64,000 bases of DNA from Rotaria socialis. Its lineage: Eukaryota > Rotifera > Eurotatoria > Philodinida > Philodinidae. Both the position numbers and the translations under genes were made by a program. Positions 1-12,300 of the stretch are shown here, in pieces (positions within the stretch are counted from its first letter, which is position 1; each line of letters opens with the position of its first letter). The stretch is taken from NCBI GenBank assembly GCA_905331475.1, contig CAJNYU010002346.1, forward strand, positions 248,001 through 312,000. Reading direction: 5' to 3'. The notes beneath the pieces are model-generated. The model was not told the origin of the DNA. It searched no databases and saw only the letters and a program-made list of their open reading frames with translations.

Positions 1-24
1 TAAATAAATTTAAAAAGAAAAAAC

Positions 25-3000
25 CTATTCAGAAATATTGAATTAGCATCTTCATGTGTGATTAGTGGCTTTTTTGAACTGGCGGCTAAAAATAATTATT
101 CAACTCCTTTATTATTTTTATTATTATTATTTAATATATATTTGTTTACCCATTCGAAATGGTCGAACGTAATTCGCAACCAGAATTTCTAGTTGATGAA
201 CGTATTCTCGTTCACTTTCAACCAAATTAAATATAATATTATTACGTTTACGCATCATTTCCGCATGCGGAGAACTAAAGAAATAAATATAAAACTCTTG
301 AGCGTTTTAAGATTTCATGAATGATCGATGATAGCTCTGTCAAACAAAGGAAATAACATATTCCAAAGGGGGTACTTTCAGTCGTTTCAGATACTTTCCT
401 AGAATAGCTCATAAGAATATTTCGAGGCTGTTAGCATAGATAACGTTGTCATTAATAGAGCACATCACAATACTAACATGCAAAGGAAACTCATGAATAC
501 TTTAAGGTAGAAGATATTGGTCTAGGGAAGGAGAGAGAGAGAGAGCAAAAACTAATATTCATTTTTTTAAATTAAACATAAGTTAGATAGAACTTAAAAC
601 ATATATTTTGCAGCCACTAAGTAATATTAGAATTGTTGGTGGCTATCTTTCATTACACATGAATGAAATGATTCTAATACTTCGAGAAATCTTATAGATG
701 CATTGTGTTTTAATGATGTTTCAACTATGAATTCTTTGGTAGACGTTGCTAGAAGGGGAATCATGATGGACATCTTAAAATCGTTTTTGTATAAATTGAA
801 GTTTCAATCGGATAGAATTTAAAGAGGTCATTCGATACAAGCCATTCTCCAATATTTCTACTTTCGTAGGCATGAATTACATACTAGAGATATAGGCAGA
901 CTACTATCTTTTCATTCAATCCTTCCCAGATCGAGCAATCCGACAGTAGGCACCTATCGGAACCCATCCGATCCGACTGGAATCCAATAGAATTGTATCG
1001 GATTGTAGGATATTTCCAGGTTCCGATCGGATCCGATGTCGGATCAGTCGACCTGGGTTTACACATCTGACTTATGCACAAACAGTATAAAGCCAATGAT
1101 CTTATACTTAATGCTTTTCATGTTTCGTTCGTCATTGGTTACTAATCTATTTTTCGGTGTATGAAGTCACGCATCTATGACAATTCGTTAAGCTATAAAA
1201 TAGTTCATGCGTTAGAGGAAACAAAACGAAAACTAGAAAATGTATTGGTCTCACAGCGGCCCAAAAGATTTCTTAGTCTTGTTTGCTCAAGATGAATGAG
1301 ATTGCTAAAAAATCGCTTAATTATAATACGGCTACATATTAATTGCGGGCAAAAATTAAGCCAATTAGTGAAAAATGACCGCAATTTGGAACGAGTGAAA
1401 TTTTTTTTTTATTGTGTTTCCAAATTTCGGTCATTTTCTAATTGATTAGTTATTGCGAAATCGGATTATGATTGATAAATATAAGAGGATGAGAAAGAGA
1501 GTGATATTTCATTTAATACAATGGATACTACTAAGTTCACTTGGTCATCAACTCAAAAAGAAGAAAAAGCACTTTTGTACAAGAATTATTTATATCGATT
1601 GCGACGTGAAAACCAAAATGGTTCATTCGTATATGTTTGTACAAATAAGCCCTGTCCTCGTGTTATTACTTTAAAAAACGATGCAATCATACAGTGTGAT
1701 CTTACACGTCATAATCATGACCCAAGACTTGCCAAGGATCTACAAAATGTATTTACTGGATTAAAACGTCGTGTAATAACTGATGTTGATCAGTCCATAG
1801 GCAAAACTTACGAAGAAGTAAAAAGATTTGTGAGTGATAATTTTATCTCGGGTATAACAAAAATTATCGAGAAGTAATGTAATTTTTTGCGTTCATGTAT
1901 TGGTCGTATCAATTAATAAATATATACATATGTAGCAATCATTTTATGTTTGTTGATTGCTTAATTGGAAAGTGACCGCAATTTGGAAACTCAATAGAAA
2001 TGAGAAAAAAAATTTCACTCGTTCCAAATTGCTGGCATTTTTCACTAACTGGTTTAATTTTTACCCACAATTAGGAAGTTACGGTTATCTCAAACAACGC
2101 CCTCTAATTTTAGATAGCATCTTGAAAGATGTATTCGTTTCGTCGAAAGCTTAATTGATTTTCTTGTTTCGTCGACCCAGGCGAATCAATCCGGTACCGA
2201 ATCCCATCGGATTCTATGGGATCCTACCTTCCGACGAAATCCCGTTGGATCGCTGGCTGAGGAATCAATGTCGGATCCGACAGTCGTATTTCCAATGGTA
2301 TCCGATTGTCGGAACCAATGAAATCCGAAGCATTCCGGTTCCGATTGACGATTACTGTCGATTTTATTAGTTTCCAATATCATGATCCGATATCGATTCC
2401 AGAACCAGGAATCCAATAGTTTCCTTACGGCTTCCGAAGAGCTCCGTCGGATTCCAATAGGAACCGATCGGATCCTAGGCTAGGATTCATTCTCCTGGGG
2501 AATAACTTTATATATTTTTTGTCATCATTCTTGTTTCGTCGAAAATGAAATTGTAATAATATGAGCAAAAATCAAAGGGACCATATTAATTGTTCTGATT
2601 GTCTTAAAATGTTCTTTTTCTAAATAAATTGATTGAAACGCTCAAGTTATTGAAGCAAAAAAAAATACATATATACATATAAGAAGATGTTTAATCTTTC
2701 TGTTTATGCTATATTTAATTTAAATAAAGAATAATGCCAACTATTGTTGAAAGTGAGCGTAAAAAACCTACATTACTTCTCGATAATTTTTGTTATACCC
2801 GAGATAAAATTATCTTCAGCTGATCGGGCACTACTTTTGATTAGTAGGGAAAGCATCTTATCAATTGATATATTCTATTTTCCATCAATTAATTAGGATT
2901 CATTTTTGCCACGAAACAAGACTAGAAGAAAAAAACATTTCCGACGGAACAAGAAAATCAATTAGGCTTTCGACGAAACGAGACCTAACCATCTTGAAAG

Positions 3001-4132
3001 ATTTTTTGCGCGGTGAAATAAAATAAAAGAATTATTTCTAATTTATCATGGGAATAAATTAATGTTTTTTTAATCATGATAACTATCTTATAAGTAATAA
3101 TACCGTATATATTCTTCAACAATACGTTTCCATCTTTGCCGATATAACCAACCACGGCAAAGACTTTGAACTTTTTTTATTTTCCGTAATTCTTTCGTAT
3201 CTTCTTCAGCAATAGTTTTTGTGCGTAGAAGACGATGTTGACGTCGATAACGCGACAGCTAAAAGCAGGATTTCTAATGCATAGATTTTTGTTTTTTTGT
3301 TTAACTTACTTCACGTCGTAATTCTCGAACTTCAGTTGAAAGTTCTTCAACTTGTTGTAAATATTGATATTTTGTTTTAGCTTCACTTTCATAGACTTGT
3401 GATAAATGAAGATATTTTTGGTCGATTTCTTCTTTTAATGACATTAATCGATTATAACTGAAAGATAAAATTTGTTCATTTTTTTTCAGAATAAATATTT
3501 GTATCCATAATAGGTGCACGTAATTCAAAAATCGAGTAGAATTTGTTTTGTTGATTTTTTTACATGATTGGATAGAGCTCAACGAGCTCTACAAAACTGT
3601 GTACATCAAAAAAATTGTAACTGTTTTTTTTTAATAAAGTTAAAATGCAAACTTAAAATGTTTTTATATGAAAAACCTTGTTAGCACAGCCCCTTTGGGA
3701 CTAAAATGTGGAACTCACATATATCCCTTAGGCTTACTAAAATAATTCAAAATAGTTCATGTGAAAAATCTACTTTAATTTCCAAAATCTGTAATTAGGT
3801 CATTGTCTATTTGCTTGTGTCTGTAATGGAGTATTAATTGTTAGCTCGTATCTTTAAAAATGATAGAGACTAGTTGTTATTGTCTGTAATGGTACCCTAA
3901 GCTAGTTACTAAGGTCTAGCATTGCTTTTTTCGTGTAGTCTATAATTAAAAAAGGGAGAAACAGCAGCCTAATTAGTCAAGCTCCTAATTAGCACAATTT
4001 TTAACTCGTTAATGTCTGTAGTGGGGAGCCGTAAAAATCTCGCTTTTAAACTTATACTCACCATTTTCTTCGAAAATATATGTGAGTTCAACAAATTCTA
4101 CTCGATTTTTGAATTACGTGCACCTTATGTAT

Positions 4133-4163
<31 letters not shown>

Positions 4164-6140
4164 AATGAGTTTAACCTGCACGTTTGTATGCATTCGATCC
4201 AGACTTGACAGTCAGTTTCTGATTCAGCAGCAAATTCCGTTGAATTGCGTCCATCACGTGTATAGGACAGTGAAAAACAATTCTAAGATATTAATGAAAA
4301 AACATGTCTACCAGCTATTAATAAGGCAATAAAAATGGGATATATAATAGAAATTTATAAGTCTCAATTACAAGATTGACAATATTTAGCAAGAGAGTAA
4401 AATATTTAAATCTTTCTATTTCATTTAGCTTCAACCAGTTGAACTTTTTATCAGTAATATACATGTAAAGAAGTACTCAAAGTTTATATGAACAATAATG
4501 TAAGATATTTATTTTTGTTATCAACGACAAAACATTGTAGTATATATTTTTGACGATAAGTGCCACATGCGTTATTGAAAAATTTAATTTTTACACATTA
4601 GATATATGAAGTTTATAAAAGATTTTGCAAAAAATGATATACTAGTGTTGGTTAACACTAGAATTCGTTACATAAAAATTGTTCTTCTTCTATTCCGTGA
4701 ATCTTAATCATATAAAGTCTAATGTAGACTCTCTAAACTCGGGATATGATCGTCATCATATTATAGATCAACGTAGATATGTTAATTTATAATAATAAAA
4801 AAGTTGTAAGAAATGAGAATTGACGATACCTATGTTTTTTTTCTTTAATTTAGTTTTGCTTTAATGCATGACTCGCAGCGTATTTCAGAGCCCCGGCAAA
4901 AAGCTATTGAAAATGAGAATGAATCAACCACGTACTTTTTCATGATGCTGCAAGTCATGCTTACCGGGTATCATCTTACAGTAACTATTTTCTTAACATA
5001 GCAAGCAAAATCATGATAATACATAAGTGAAACAAAAAACATACTGCTATGATTATATCTATTATGCTACATATTTCGAGGTCGTTAATTCTCCTCTGGC
5101 GCATTATTTTTACTCAAAATTCAAATAGCTTAAAAAAACATGTCGAAAATTATGTTGTCTTCCGTGCGTCAGTCGAGTCCAAAGCACGACTTCAAAGACC
5201 GAATTAATTCTTCCCGAGTTGATGTTATTTTAGCACGTCCTCTATGTCTATTCTGTCCACGATAGATGTTCGTCTTCCGGAAGAGAAAAAACAATCTGCA
5301 AAATGCATTGATACCGACAAATTATGACCAAGATAGCATTTGGAATTATGTTACTTTGGAAAAGCACAAAAATAATCATTTTGAAAGCTATCCAATTTTT
5401 CATATCTATGCATTCAAAATAATTGTTTAGAATTCTGAGTAGAACAGTTGCCTTTGCCTTATTTAATAGTTAAAATTTATTACTTTTTTCAATTACTAGA
5501 TGCGAAACAGTTTGAATAGCATTTGTGTTCCTAATAATACAGAATAAACTATAATTTGTAATGTCACTAGACTCGAAAATTCTTTCCCGAAACATTCAAG
5601 TTCATTTAGATTAAAATAGAATATTCGTATCAATGTTTTATTTAACTTTATAAGATAAATTAGCAAAAAAATTATAAATAAACTTACTAATTTTTCTCCA
5701 TCTTTACTATTTTTTGGAGTTGTTCTCGATGCATAGCAACTTTCAAGAAAATAAACTCCTTGTGGTTTAGGTGAATTAACATTTTCATAATAAAAAAGTA
5801 AATTTTGATATAAAACAAACCATTTTAATTGCCACTTATTTGGTGATGATGATGAATCTGATCCACCACGTCTTGATAAATATCCACATTCACGATTTTC
5901 TAATCTAGCTTTAATGGCTAAACTCAATAGATGTTCTTCGTTGACTTTAAATGAAGTGCGTGTCATTAAGATCGTCGGAAATTTTTTTAATGGTGACCAA
6001 GAATCAGATGATGCCATGCGAGTACGTGTATTATGTGCGCTTTGTTGAGAACTACTATTATTGTTATTTTTATTATTATTATTTTGAGATTGCATTGATA
6101 GTAATAATGATGATGATAATAAAGGCATAAGAATAATCAA
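25..6140 (-). CDS. RASGRF: RasGRF-type Ras guanine-nucleotide exchange factor, N-terminal part (continues off the left edge)
   Basis: Ras/Rac exchange factor acting at membranes. The 5' six coding exons are visible on the minus strand: 5688-6140, 4176-4282, 3310-3457, 3104-3258, 150-274 and 25-85. All junctions are GT-AG and phase-consistent. Exon 1 encodes a Ser/Asn-rich leader and the start of a PH domain ([27 protein letters not shown]). Exon 2 finishes the PH domain ([13 protein letters not shown]). Exon 3 is a coiled coil ([19 protein letters not shown]). Exon 4 carries an IQ calmodulin-binding motif ([19 protein letters not shown]). Exons 5 and 6 open the DH domain ([29 protein letters not shown]). 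This order and wording match vertebrate RasGRF1/2 throughout. The rest of DH, the second PH, REM and CDC25 domains must lie beyond position 1. The start at 6140 is the first ATG of the open frame; a later Met is possible. The 2.8-kb intron 275-3103 is filled with mobile-element remnants. Confidence 0.92.
925..1057. mobile_element. 133-bp MITE-like element with CCCAG ends
   Basis: Short GC-richer block of GGATCCGAT-like words bounded by 20-bp inverted ends (CCCAGATCGAGCAATCCGAC on the left, 16 of 20 matching in inverse on the right). It lies inside an intron of the RasGRF gene. No clear target duplication. Same end sequence class as the element at 2176-2499. The open frame across it on the minus strand is a by-product of its composition. 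Confidence 0.6.
1341..2072. mobile_element. TIR-bounded DNA element carrying a FLYWCH-like ORF
   Basis: About 730 bp bounded by long terminal inverted repeats: left 1341-1450, right 1961-2072. The outer ends read AATTGCGGGCAAAAATTAA and, inverted, AATTGTGGGTAAAAATTAA. The arms stay alignable over about 110 bp with few mismatches and one small indel. Each arm also contains an internal hairpin (GACCGCAATTTGGA against TCCAAATTTCGGTC). The only substantial internal gene is the small ORF at 1521-1877. No transposase is present, so the element looks non-autonomous. Long TIRs plus a FLYWCH/WRKY-GCM-type finger suggest a Mutator-like (MULE) origin. I could not find a clean 8-9 bp target duplication. 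Confidence 0.75.
1521..1877 (+). CDS. FLYWCH-type zinc-finger protein encoded within a TIR element
   Basis: A 118-residue ORF, intronless, lying between the two inverted arms of the element at 1341-2072. Residues ~24-67 have the layout of a FLYWCH/WRKY-GCM1-like C2H2 finger: aromatic residues (YKNYLYRL), then C-x4-C (CTNKPC), a spacer and H-x-H (RHNHD). Such fingers are common in MULE transposases and in domesticated derivatives, where they bind DNA. The C-terminus ([14 protein letters not shown]) resembles the linker that in longer proteins leads to a catalytic domain, but the frame stops there. It is either an element-encoded DNA-binding accessory protein or the truncated front of a transposase. 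There is no evidence of expression. Confidence 0.55.
   Translation: MDTTKFTWSSTQKEEKALLYKNYLYRLRRENQNGSFVYVCTNKPCPRVITLKNDAIIQCDLTRHNHDPRLAKDLQNVFTGLKRRVITDVDQSIGKTYEEVKRFVSDNFISGITKIIEK
2136..2174. repeat. 39-bp repeat, inverted copy at 2942-2980
   Basis: CGTTTCGTCGAAAGC begins a 39-bp word ending GTTTCGTCG. Its reverse complement occurs at 2942-2980 with two mismatches. The pair brackets the CCCAG element at 2176-2499 and the partial FLYWCH-element copy at 2771-2814, so it may be the ends of an older element that was later invaded. Confidence 0.65.
2176..2499. mobile_element. 324-bp MITE-like element with CCCAG ends
   Basis: Bounded by 17-bp inverted ends (CCCAGGCGAATCAATCC and, inverted, CCCAGGAGAATGAATCC; two mismatches). 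The interior is a patchwork of GGATTCC/ATCGGATCC-like words that can self-pair extensively. Same family as 925-1057. The open frames on both strands here are composition artefacts. Confidence 0.6.
2771..2814 (-). repeat. 44-bp perfect inverted copy of the 3' end of the FLYWCH ORF
   Basis: Positions 2771-2814 are the exact reverse complement of 1836-1879, which is the last 14 codons and the stop of the FLYWCH ORF. Similarity ends abruptly on both sides, so this is a truncated second copy of the same element. Confidence 0.8.
3512..4125. mobile_element. ~610-bp non-autonomous element with 36-bp perfect TIRs, inside a RasGRF intron
   Basis: The 36-bp word starting AGGTGCACGTAATTCAAAAA at 3512-3547 recurs as its perfect reverse complement at 4090-4125. 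The interior is AT-rich with no coding potential and contains 'gtctgtaatgg'-like words repeated about every 60-100 bp. The element sits between RasGRF exon 2 (ending 4176) and exon 3 (starting 3457). A (TA)n(TG)n microsatellite directly follows at about 4131-4160. Confidence 0.75.
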
Positions 6141-9100
6141 ATTGCATTGGTTAATTGAGGAGAATCATTGCTTAACATAATGATCGTTGAATCAATGTAT
6201 CTGAAATCAAATAATTAAGTTGAATAGATTTCAAATGACTCCACAAAGAAATTTTTTTTCTTCTATCTTTGTTGTTTTTATTATTTATCTGATGTTTTTT
6301 CCTCTTCTTATTTTTCTTTGTGTCAATGTTTTGTGTCATAAGCCGGTTTCTCTAGTATGTCATCTATCATCTAACCAACATTATTAATTAGATAGAAATG
6401 AAAAGTAGATGCTAAATTTTTCTTCAAAAATAAGATATCAAATATTGATTGAGTTAATATAAGTGTGAGATTGAACTGGGGAGAAAAACGATTGATGTCA
6501 TGTTCGTCTAGTCATAGAATTCAATAAGATTAATTAAAAAAAAAGAAAAAAGTGAATAGACTACAAATGCTTCATTGAGTTCAATTATTTTTCATTTAAT
6601 TCTCTTTTTTTAGTTCTTTTAGCAGCCTGGCAATTACTTTTTTTTCTATTCCACCGCCATTTTGCCAAAGGAACGAATGCTCAAGGAAATCACAGGAAAA
6701 AGGAGAAAACTAGAGTGTATACTTGCATTAAGCTGATGAATCGATAAAACAACCGGAATGGCAAAATGCATGCACACGCATATTCAAACTCCGATACGTT
6801 GTCAGTGCGTGCGAAATGTAGTCAATAAAACAAAAGAAGGGGCAGAAGAAGAGCAAGACTATCTTTTCTCATAATTTGTTCTTGAAAAGCTTTCTAATTC
6901 AAACATAGATTATAGTAGTTGTGTTCAGTGTCAATTCTTCTTTCAACAGTTGTGTTCAGTGTCAATTCTTCTTTCAGTAGTTGTGTTCAGTGTCAATTCT
7001 TCTTTTAGTAGTTCTTGTCTATATTCAAGCTAATTGAGATCACCAAATAGCTAACTATCGACCTGTAATTATGTTTATAAATGACTTAATTACATATTAT
7101 ATGGGATCCTATTTATTTTTCATTTTTTATTTTTCACTTTCCTTAACGATAATGAAAAAAGTTTATTAATAGAAATACTTATAAATATTTTTCACTCAAT
7201 AATTTACCACCAACACATTCAGCCACATTTTGCTATGATTGATTATTATTAGCCTAATCTTATTATTGTGTCTATTACAATTGAACTATATGCTGTAGTA
7301 ATAAAAAAAAAGTAGCATTCAATGTATGTATAGAAAATAATCATAAATATTAGTGATTACTTTTGAGGAAGCCCACAAGGGGAATCTACATAGAATCAGA
7401 CTGACTGTATTCGTTACTTCCGCTGGAAAGAAACACGCGAATAATTTTGATTATGATTATCTATAGATATTAATAACAAGAAGAGAAAAAGTTAAAAAAG
7501 AAATAAAGTCCTCTTTTTCGCGGTGACCTTCCTTAGAAATTAAAAGAACACGGATTAATTGGTTAAATTTTTATTTAAAAGTAAAAATTAAAAATAAATG
7601 TTCATATATTCTTACTCAATGAGTTTTGAAATATTCTCTCAGTGATAAACGAATAAGAATAGTAAAATGTATGATAAATTACTTATATACATATTCGTAC
7701 TCGCGAATAGAAATGAATCTAAAGATGGAGTTTTTTCTATGTTATTTTTTAATATTACTTATGGTGCAATATAAAATCTGAAATTTTGTTTGATGAAATT
7801 TCGCAAACTGATTAGTATATGTAATCTTTGTGTTTTGACGTATAAATCAAAGTTTTCTCCAAACATAGCGTTGTACTTATAGCGAAGCGTCAGTAACATA
7901 AGGCTTATTTCATGTCAAGTGTTTATCCTCCTTTTTTGTTCTCATTATTAGTCCTAGATTCTAATTGTTTTTTCTTCTTAGTCAAACAAAAGAATACTAT
8001 ATATCAGTTTCTTATGTAAAATAACTATGTGTCATAATACAAATATAACTTACTTTATATTTAAAAAATGGTGATAACAATTAGAGTTAAAATGCAATTC
8101 TAGGTGTACTAATTTAGCGTGTGTCCTTCATTTTTTCTCTTCTTCTTCTTCTTCTTCTTCTTCTTTTTCATAAACAAACCTCGATATCTATATCAACTAC
8201 AAGATGTATAATCTAGTTGATTATTATGCATTCTCATTAAATGATAATTGTTCTCAACATTAGCGACCGTTAATAATAACTGTGCATGTTACGCATATGA
8301 AAGTAAATGAGTGATATAGTATATTATGATTTTGAATCAGTAGGAAAACAAAACGAGAGAAGGAATAAAACAGTTCATTATCATCATAATAATCTGGCCA
8401 TTATTCTTTGCGTAGAACTAGTCTCTTCTCTTTTAGTTGAAGAAGGCAAATTCAACCAATTGAACGGAGCTCAAACGCATGCAGGCTGTCTTACGCGTTT
8501 ACTACTTTTGATGATAATTATGTCAACGTTAAAGACTCGAGAAGAAAAAGAAGAAGCACTATTGTACTCAGACTGAAGATAGAGAAAAAGAGCGAACAAG
8601 AAAATATTGCATTCATATCAAAGATATTTAGACAGAATGCATTCAATTCTTTTGTAGTTTTCTTTTCATAATGCTCAAATTCATTTAACTATGAAGTTAG
8701 AATATTTAAGATGCATTTGACAGCGTTTGTCTCAAGAAGAGTAAAAATAAAAACAAAACAAAATAAAAATAAAAATAAAAATAAAAACTGACGAGTTGAA
8801 AAAATTCTTGTCACATTATATTTTAATCGTATTAATGGCTGTAGCCATCGAAAATTATTGATTAAAGGACGCACTTGTCATCATAAAAATGAGATATTCT
8901 CTAAAGTAATAATTATTTCCCATGACTATTTTTGTATCTTTTTCCCTCTGTAGTACATTATTCATCTGATCCCCTCCTACATGCTCACATGAGTGTGTAC
9001 AACGCATTACATATAAATGCTATTAGAATAATCATTAGTTTTTATTAATTAATTTTTTTTATTAATTTTTTTTCGTATGTATGTATGTATTCATCCCGGT

Positions 9101-9309
9101 GATTTAATTTTATGTACAAATACGCAAAACGTATCAAGAAAAAGTTCGTTTAATTTGTATTTTTTGTACATCTGACTGAATGAAGTAAACAAAAAAAAAC
9201 AAAGTTCGTTCGCATGTTAAGAATTAATTAGACGTCGTTGAATGATATCTATCTGACCCGTTCAAGAGCACAAAACAAGAAAGAAACACAATTCATGCAT
9301 GGAAGTTTT
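6141..9309. other. intergenic stretch between RasGRF 5' end and formin 3' end
   Basis: No convincing gene. It should hold the RasGRF promoter/5'UTR and the formin 3' flank. Visible structures: a three-copy 31-bp tandem repeat at 6914-7012 (unit core GTGTTCAGTGTCAATTCTTC), a (CTT)n tract near 8138-8164 and an A/T-rich AAAAAT repeat near 8757-8787. The 89-residue frame at 8307-8576 has no family resemblance and I regard it as chance. Confidence 0.6.
6914..7012. repeat. 31-bp tandem repeat, three copies
   Basis: GTGTTCAGTGTCAATTCTTC starts at 6921, 6952 and 6983, giving a period of 31 bp with near identity between copies. Confidence 0.85.
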
Positions 9310-12300
9310 TCAAAAATGAACTTCAGTTGGCGTATTGTTATTCGTGTTTATTCCATTGGTAACGCCGGCATGAACATCACGACTTATTTGTTTCATAAGT
9401 TCTTGAGTTTTACGACGATTTCGACGGGCAGCATCAGCACGTAAATAGGGCGCTTTCTTCAAATCTAAATACATAAAAAAAGCAAATAAAATTTTATTTT
9501 AGTCAACCTATAGAAATGTATTTGTCTATAAACAAGAATCATTGTCGTATAGAAGAAAAAAAATCCAGGTACTGAAAAAAAAGATCGTGAGGAACATTTT
9601 CAATTGGAACTCTAATACTATATTCGCCTATGTTTTCAGGCATCTCTTACCATCCAATAAGGTTTCAATAGTTCCATCCGTCAATGCTTCACGTTTTATT
9701 AATTTTTGATCTTTAATTGCTTCTTTTCGTCCTTTCAATTCATTTAATAGTTCTTCCTAAAAAATAAAAATAAATTTAGAACGAAAGATCGAACAGTATT
9801 AAAAAATAAGTTTTTATGAAAGCAAAGTCAAACAAAATGAAAATAAAAAGGGGGTTTGTTGAACAGAAAAATAAAGTAAATTAGATACCGCAAGCGTAAT
9901 AAAGAAAAAAAAAGATTACTTTTTACCTGGAATGTCAAATGACCATTTCCCTGCTCGATTTATGTGTATTGGTTTTTTAAAATATTTAATTATGTAAAGA
10001 AACAATTTATTTTACCTGTGAACGTTTGGTTATTTGCCGTTTGTTTGGTCTATCAAGAGTTGCTGCAGCTTCACGCGCCAAACGTTTTCGCTCTTCATTT
10101 TCATTGTGCGCTTGCTGAAGAGGAAAAGATTTGGAAATTTTCTAACTGAATGAATAGATTTTTTTGAAATAATAGACAAACTTGAAATGCTCTTTGAAAT
10201 TTAACAATAATTGAAAAGAAATTCGATGGAGTTTGGGTACGTGGCGCTTCACCTTAAATTTAAAAAAAGGATGATTTCATGTCAATACGCTGTGGTTTGT
10301 TTTTACCGAAATATTCTACACATTGATTAAATACATCTTGTGCTGATTTAGCATCTTTTACTAAACGATCAATTCTATCTTGAGCGAAATTAATAAATTC
10401 TTCTAATGAACGTATTTCAACATTCTGTAAAAAAAAGAAACAAGTTTAGTTTCAAAAAAAAGAGAAAAAAAAATTCGATATCAATTAAAAACCTTCATAG
10501 TTTGCCGAACAGAAAGTTCTTTTTTAGCATTATCTAAACCACGTGTTAGATCTTGAACATCAGTTTGAACATTTTCAAGGGACACTAGAATAAAAGAGTA
10601 AATATTTCAATATGCTCAAGAACCTTAATCTAGTTGAGTGCAATAAGTTATTTTTCAAAGAGCTTCTCTATTTTGATTAATAAATACAATATTTATGTCA
10701 ATTTGCATATGACAGAATAATTCACAAGTAAAGGATTGTGTAACATAATAGACTTGACTTTATTTACAAGATATGTTTAAACGTGACGAGCAGCTTTTTG
10801 CAATATTATTATTATGATTCATGTAGAATTTATTTCTGTTTTCTTAATCCATAAAGATAGTGTAATATTAATAATATTGGACTGTAATAATTTGTTTTAA
10901 CTAGATATTCTTTGCAGAGAAAAAGTTTGATCTAATAAAGAGTTTTCTGTTATGATTTTTAATAAATTCGTTTTTATGCCAAAAATTTTAGGAAAAACTT
11001 CAAAATAATTTACATGTATATACTTCAATTGTAAACGTTGACAATAGACGTATAAGAACGTCATGTTTTCTTATTGTTTCTTTTTTGAATTTGTGAGATC
11101 GGATTTATTTTCTATGAAAACTCTTTATTTTCTCCCTTGATAATGGAATATACTGAACAAACAACTCTTTTTATACGTGTCTTTTTTCTAATTCTATCTA
11201 TTTAAAAACTAAATCATCTTCTGCATTTCATAAAGAATTAAGCTGTTTTTCATCGAATTTGTGCTCGATTTCAATAGAAAATAAAAATATTATTTTAAAA
11301 ATATGTTTTAGTTCAACTTTATTAATTAATCTTTTATCAACGATCTAAAGTTGTCGTCAAGCTATTCTTAGGTCTCAAGATCTATTATCAAACTAGGTTT
11401 GTATTGTTACGAGATAATGAATTCAATGCACTCTTATAGATACTCCTTTGTTCGAAGAGAATAGGGTTCAAAATATTTGTCCGGTATTATGTGTCATGCA
11501 AGATAATTTAACATACTGAGTATTATTTTACCGAAAAAAAGAAACATGCTAAAATGTCATTTAGAAGAAAACCAGCCATGACATGCTGCATATGTTGACT
11601 ACACAATGATTCGTCGAAGAGTTAGATTTCTTTGATTATAATACTATGAGTACAATTCTTATAGGAATTGCATATGAAACGCGAAACGAATCATTTCTAT
11701 TAATAGAAAAACCCATTGAATATAGTTTTTAAAGTTAATATTGCTCAATGGAAAAGTCGAATTAAAACTAGACTTTTGTATTCTTTCGAATGAGCGGGAA
11801 ATTTGTTTTTCTACGGCATCTAATTTAGAAACTATCTGATGAACTGGTAGTGATCCATAAGATCAATTTAGTGCTCTAGTGATTATCTGGAATAGAACGA
11901 AAAACAATTTCAAAGATCTAAAACAAAAGAGTTCGCAATTCTCGATACAATTGTATATTAATGATTAGCTACATGTATGTAAGTCATCAACTAACAAAAA
12001 ATGTTTTGGTAAAAGACACCGCGTCACCCTAATCAGTATTCTAAGCATATAAGCAGAACACACTTGCAAAATACGCTGGCCTTGCTCCTAAATAATTGTT
12101 TTACAATTCTTATTTCCTACATTCATTCCAGGAAAAAGACTTAGTTGTTTTAATTCCATGCGACAAGATGGACTGTATATGGTATTCAATGAAGAAGGCT
12201 ATAGCAATAACAAAAATAACAATTATCTTCGCCTGGATTTAATCCTCAACTCTTTAGTAACATCATACCATGACTACCTAACCAAGATCCTAGCAACAGC

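Noticed and set aside
8307-8576. 89-residue plus-strand ORF
   Set aside because: No domain, signal peptide, splice context or composition change; the frame length is within chance for AT-rich DNA with few stops on this strand.
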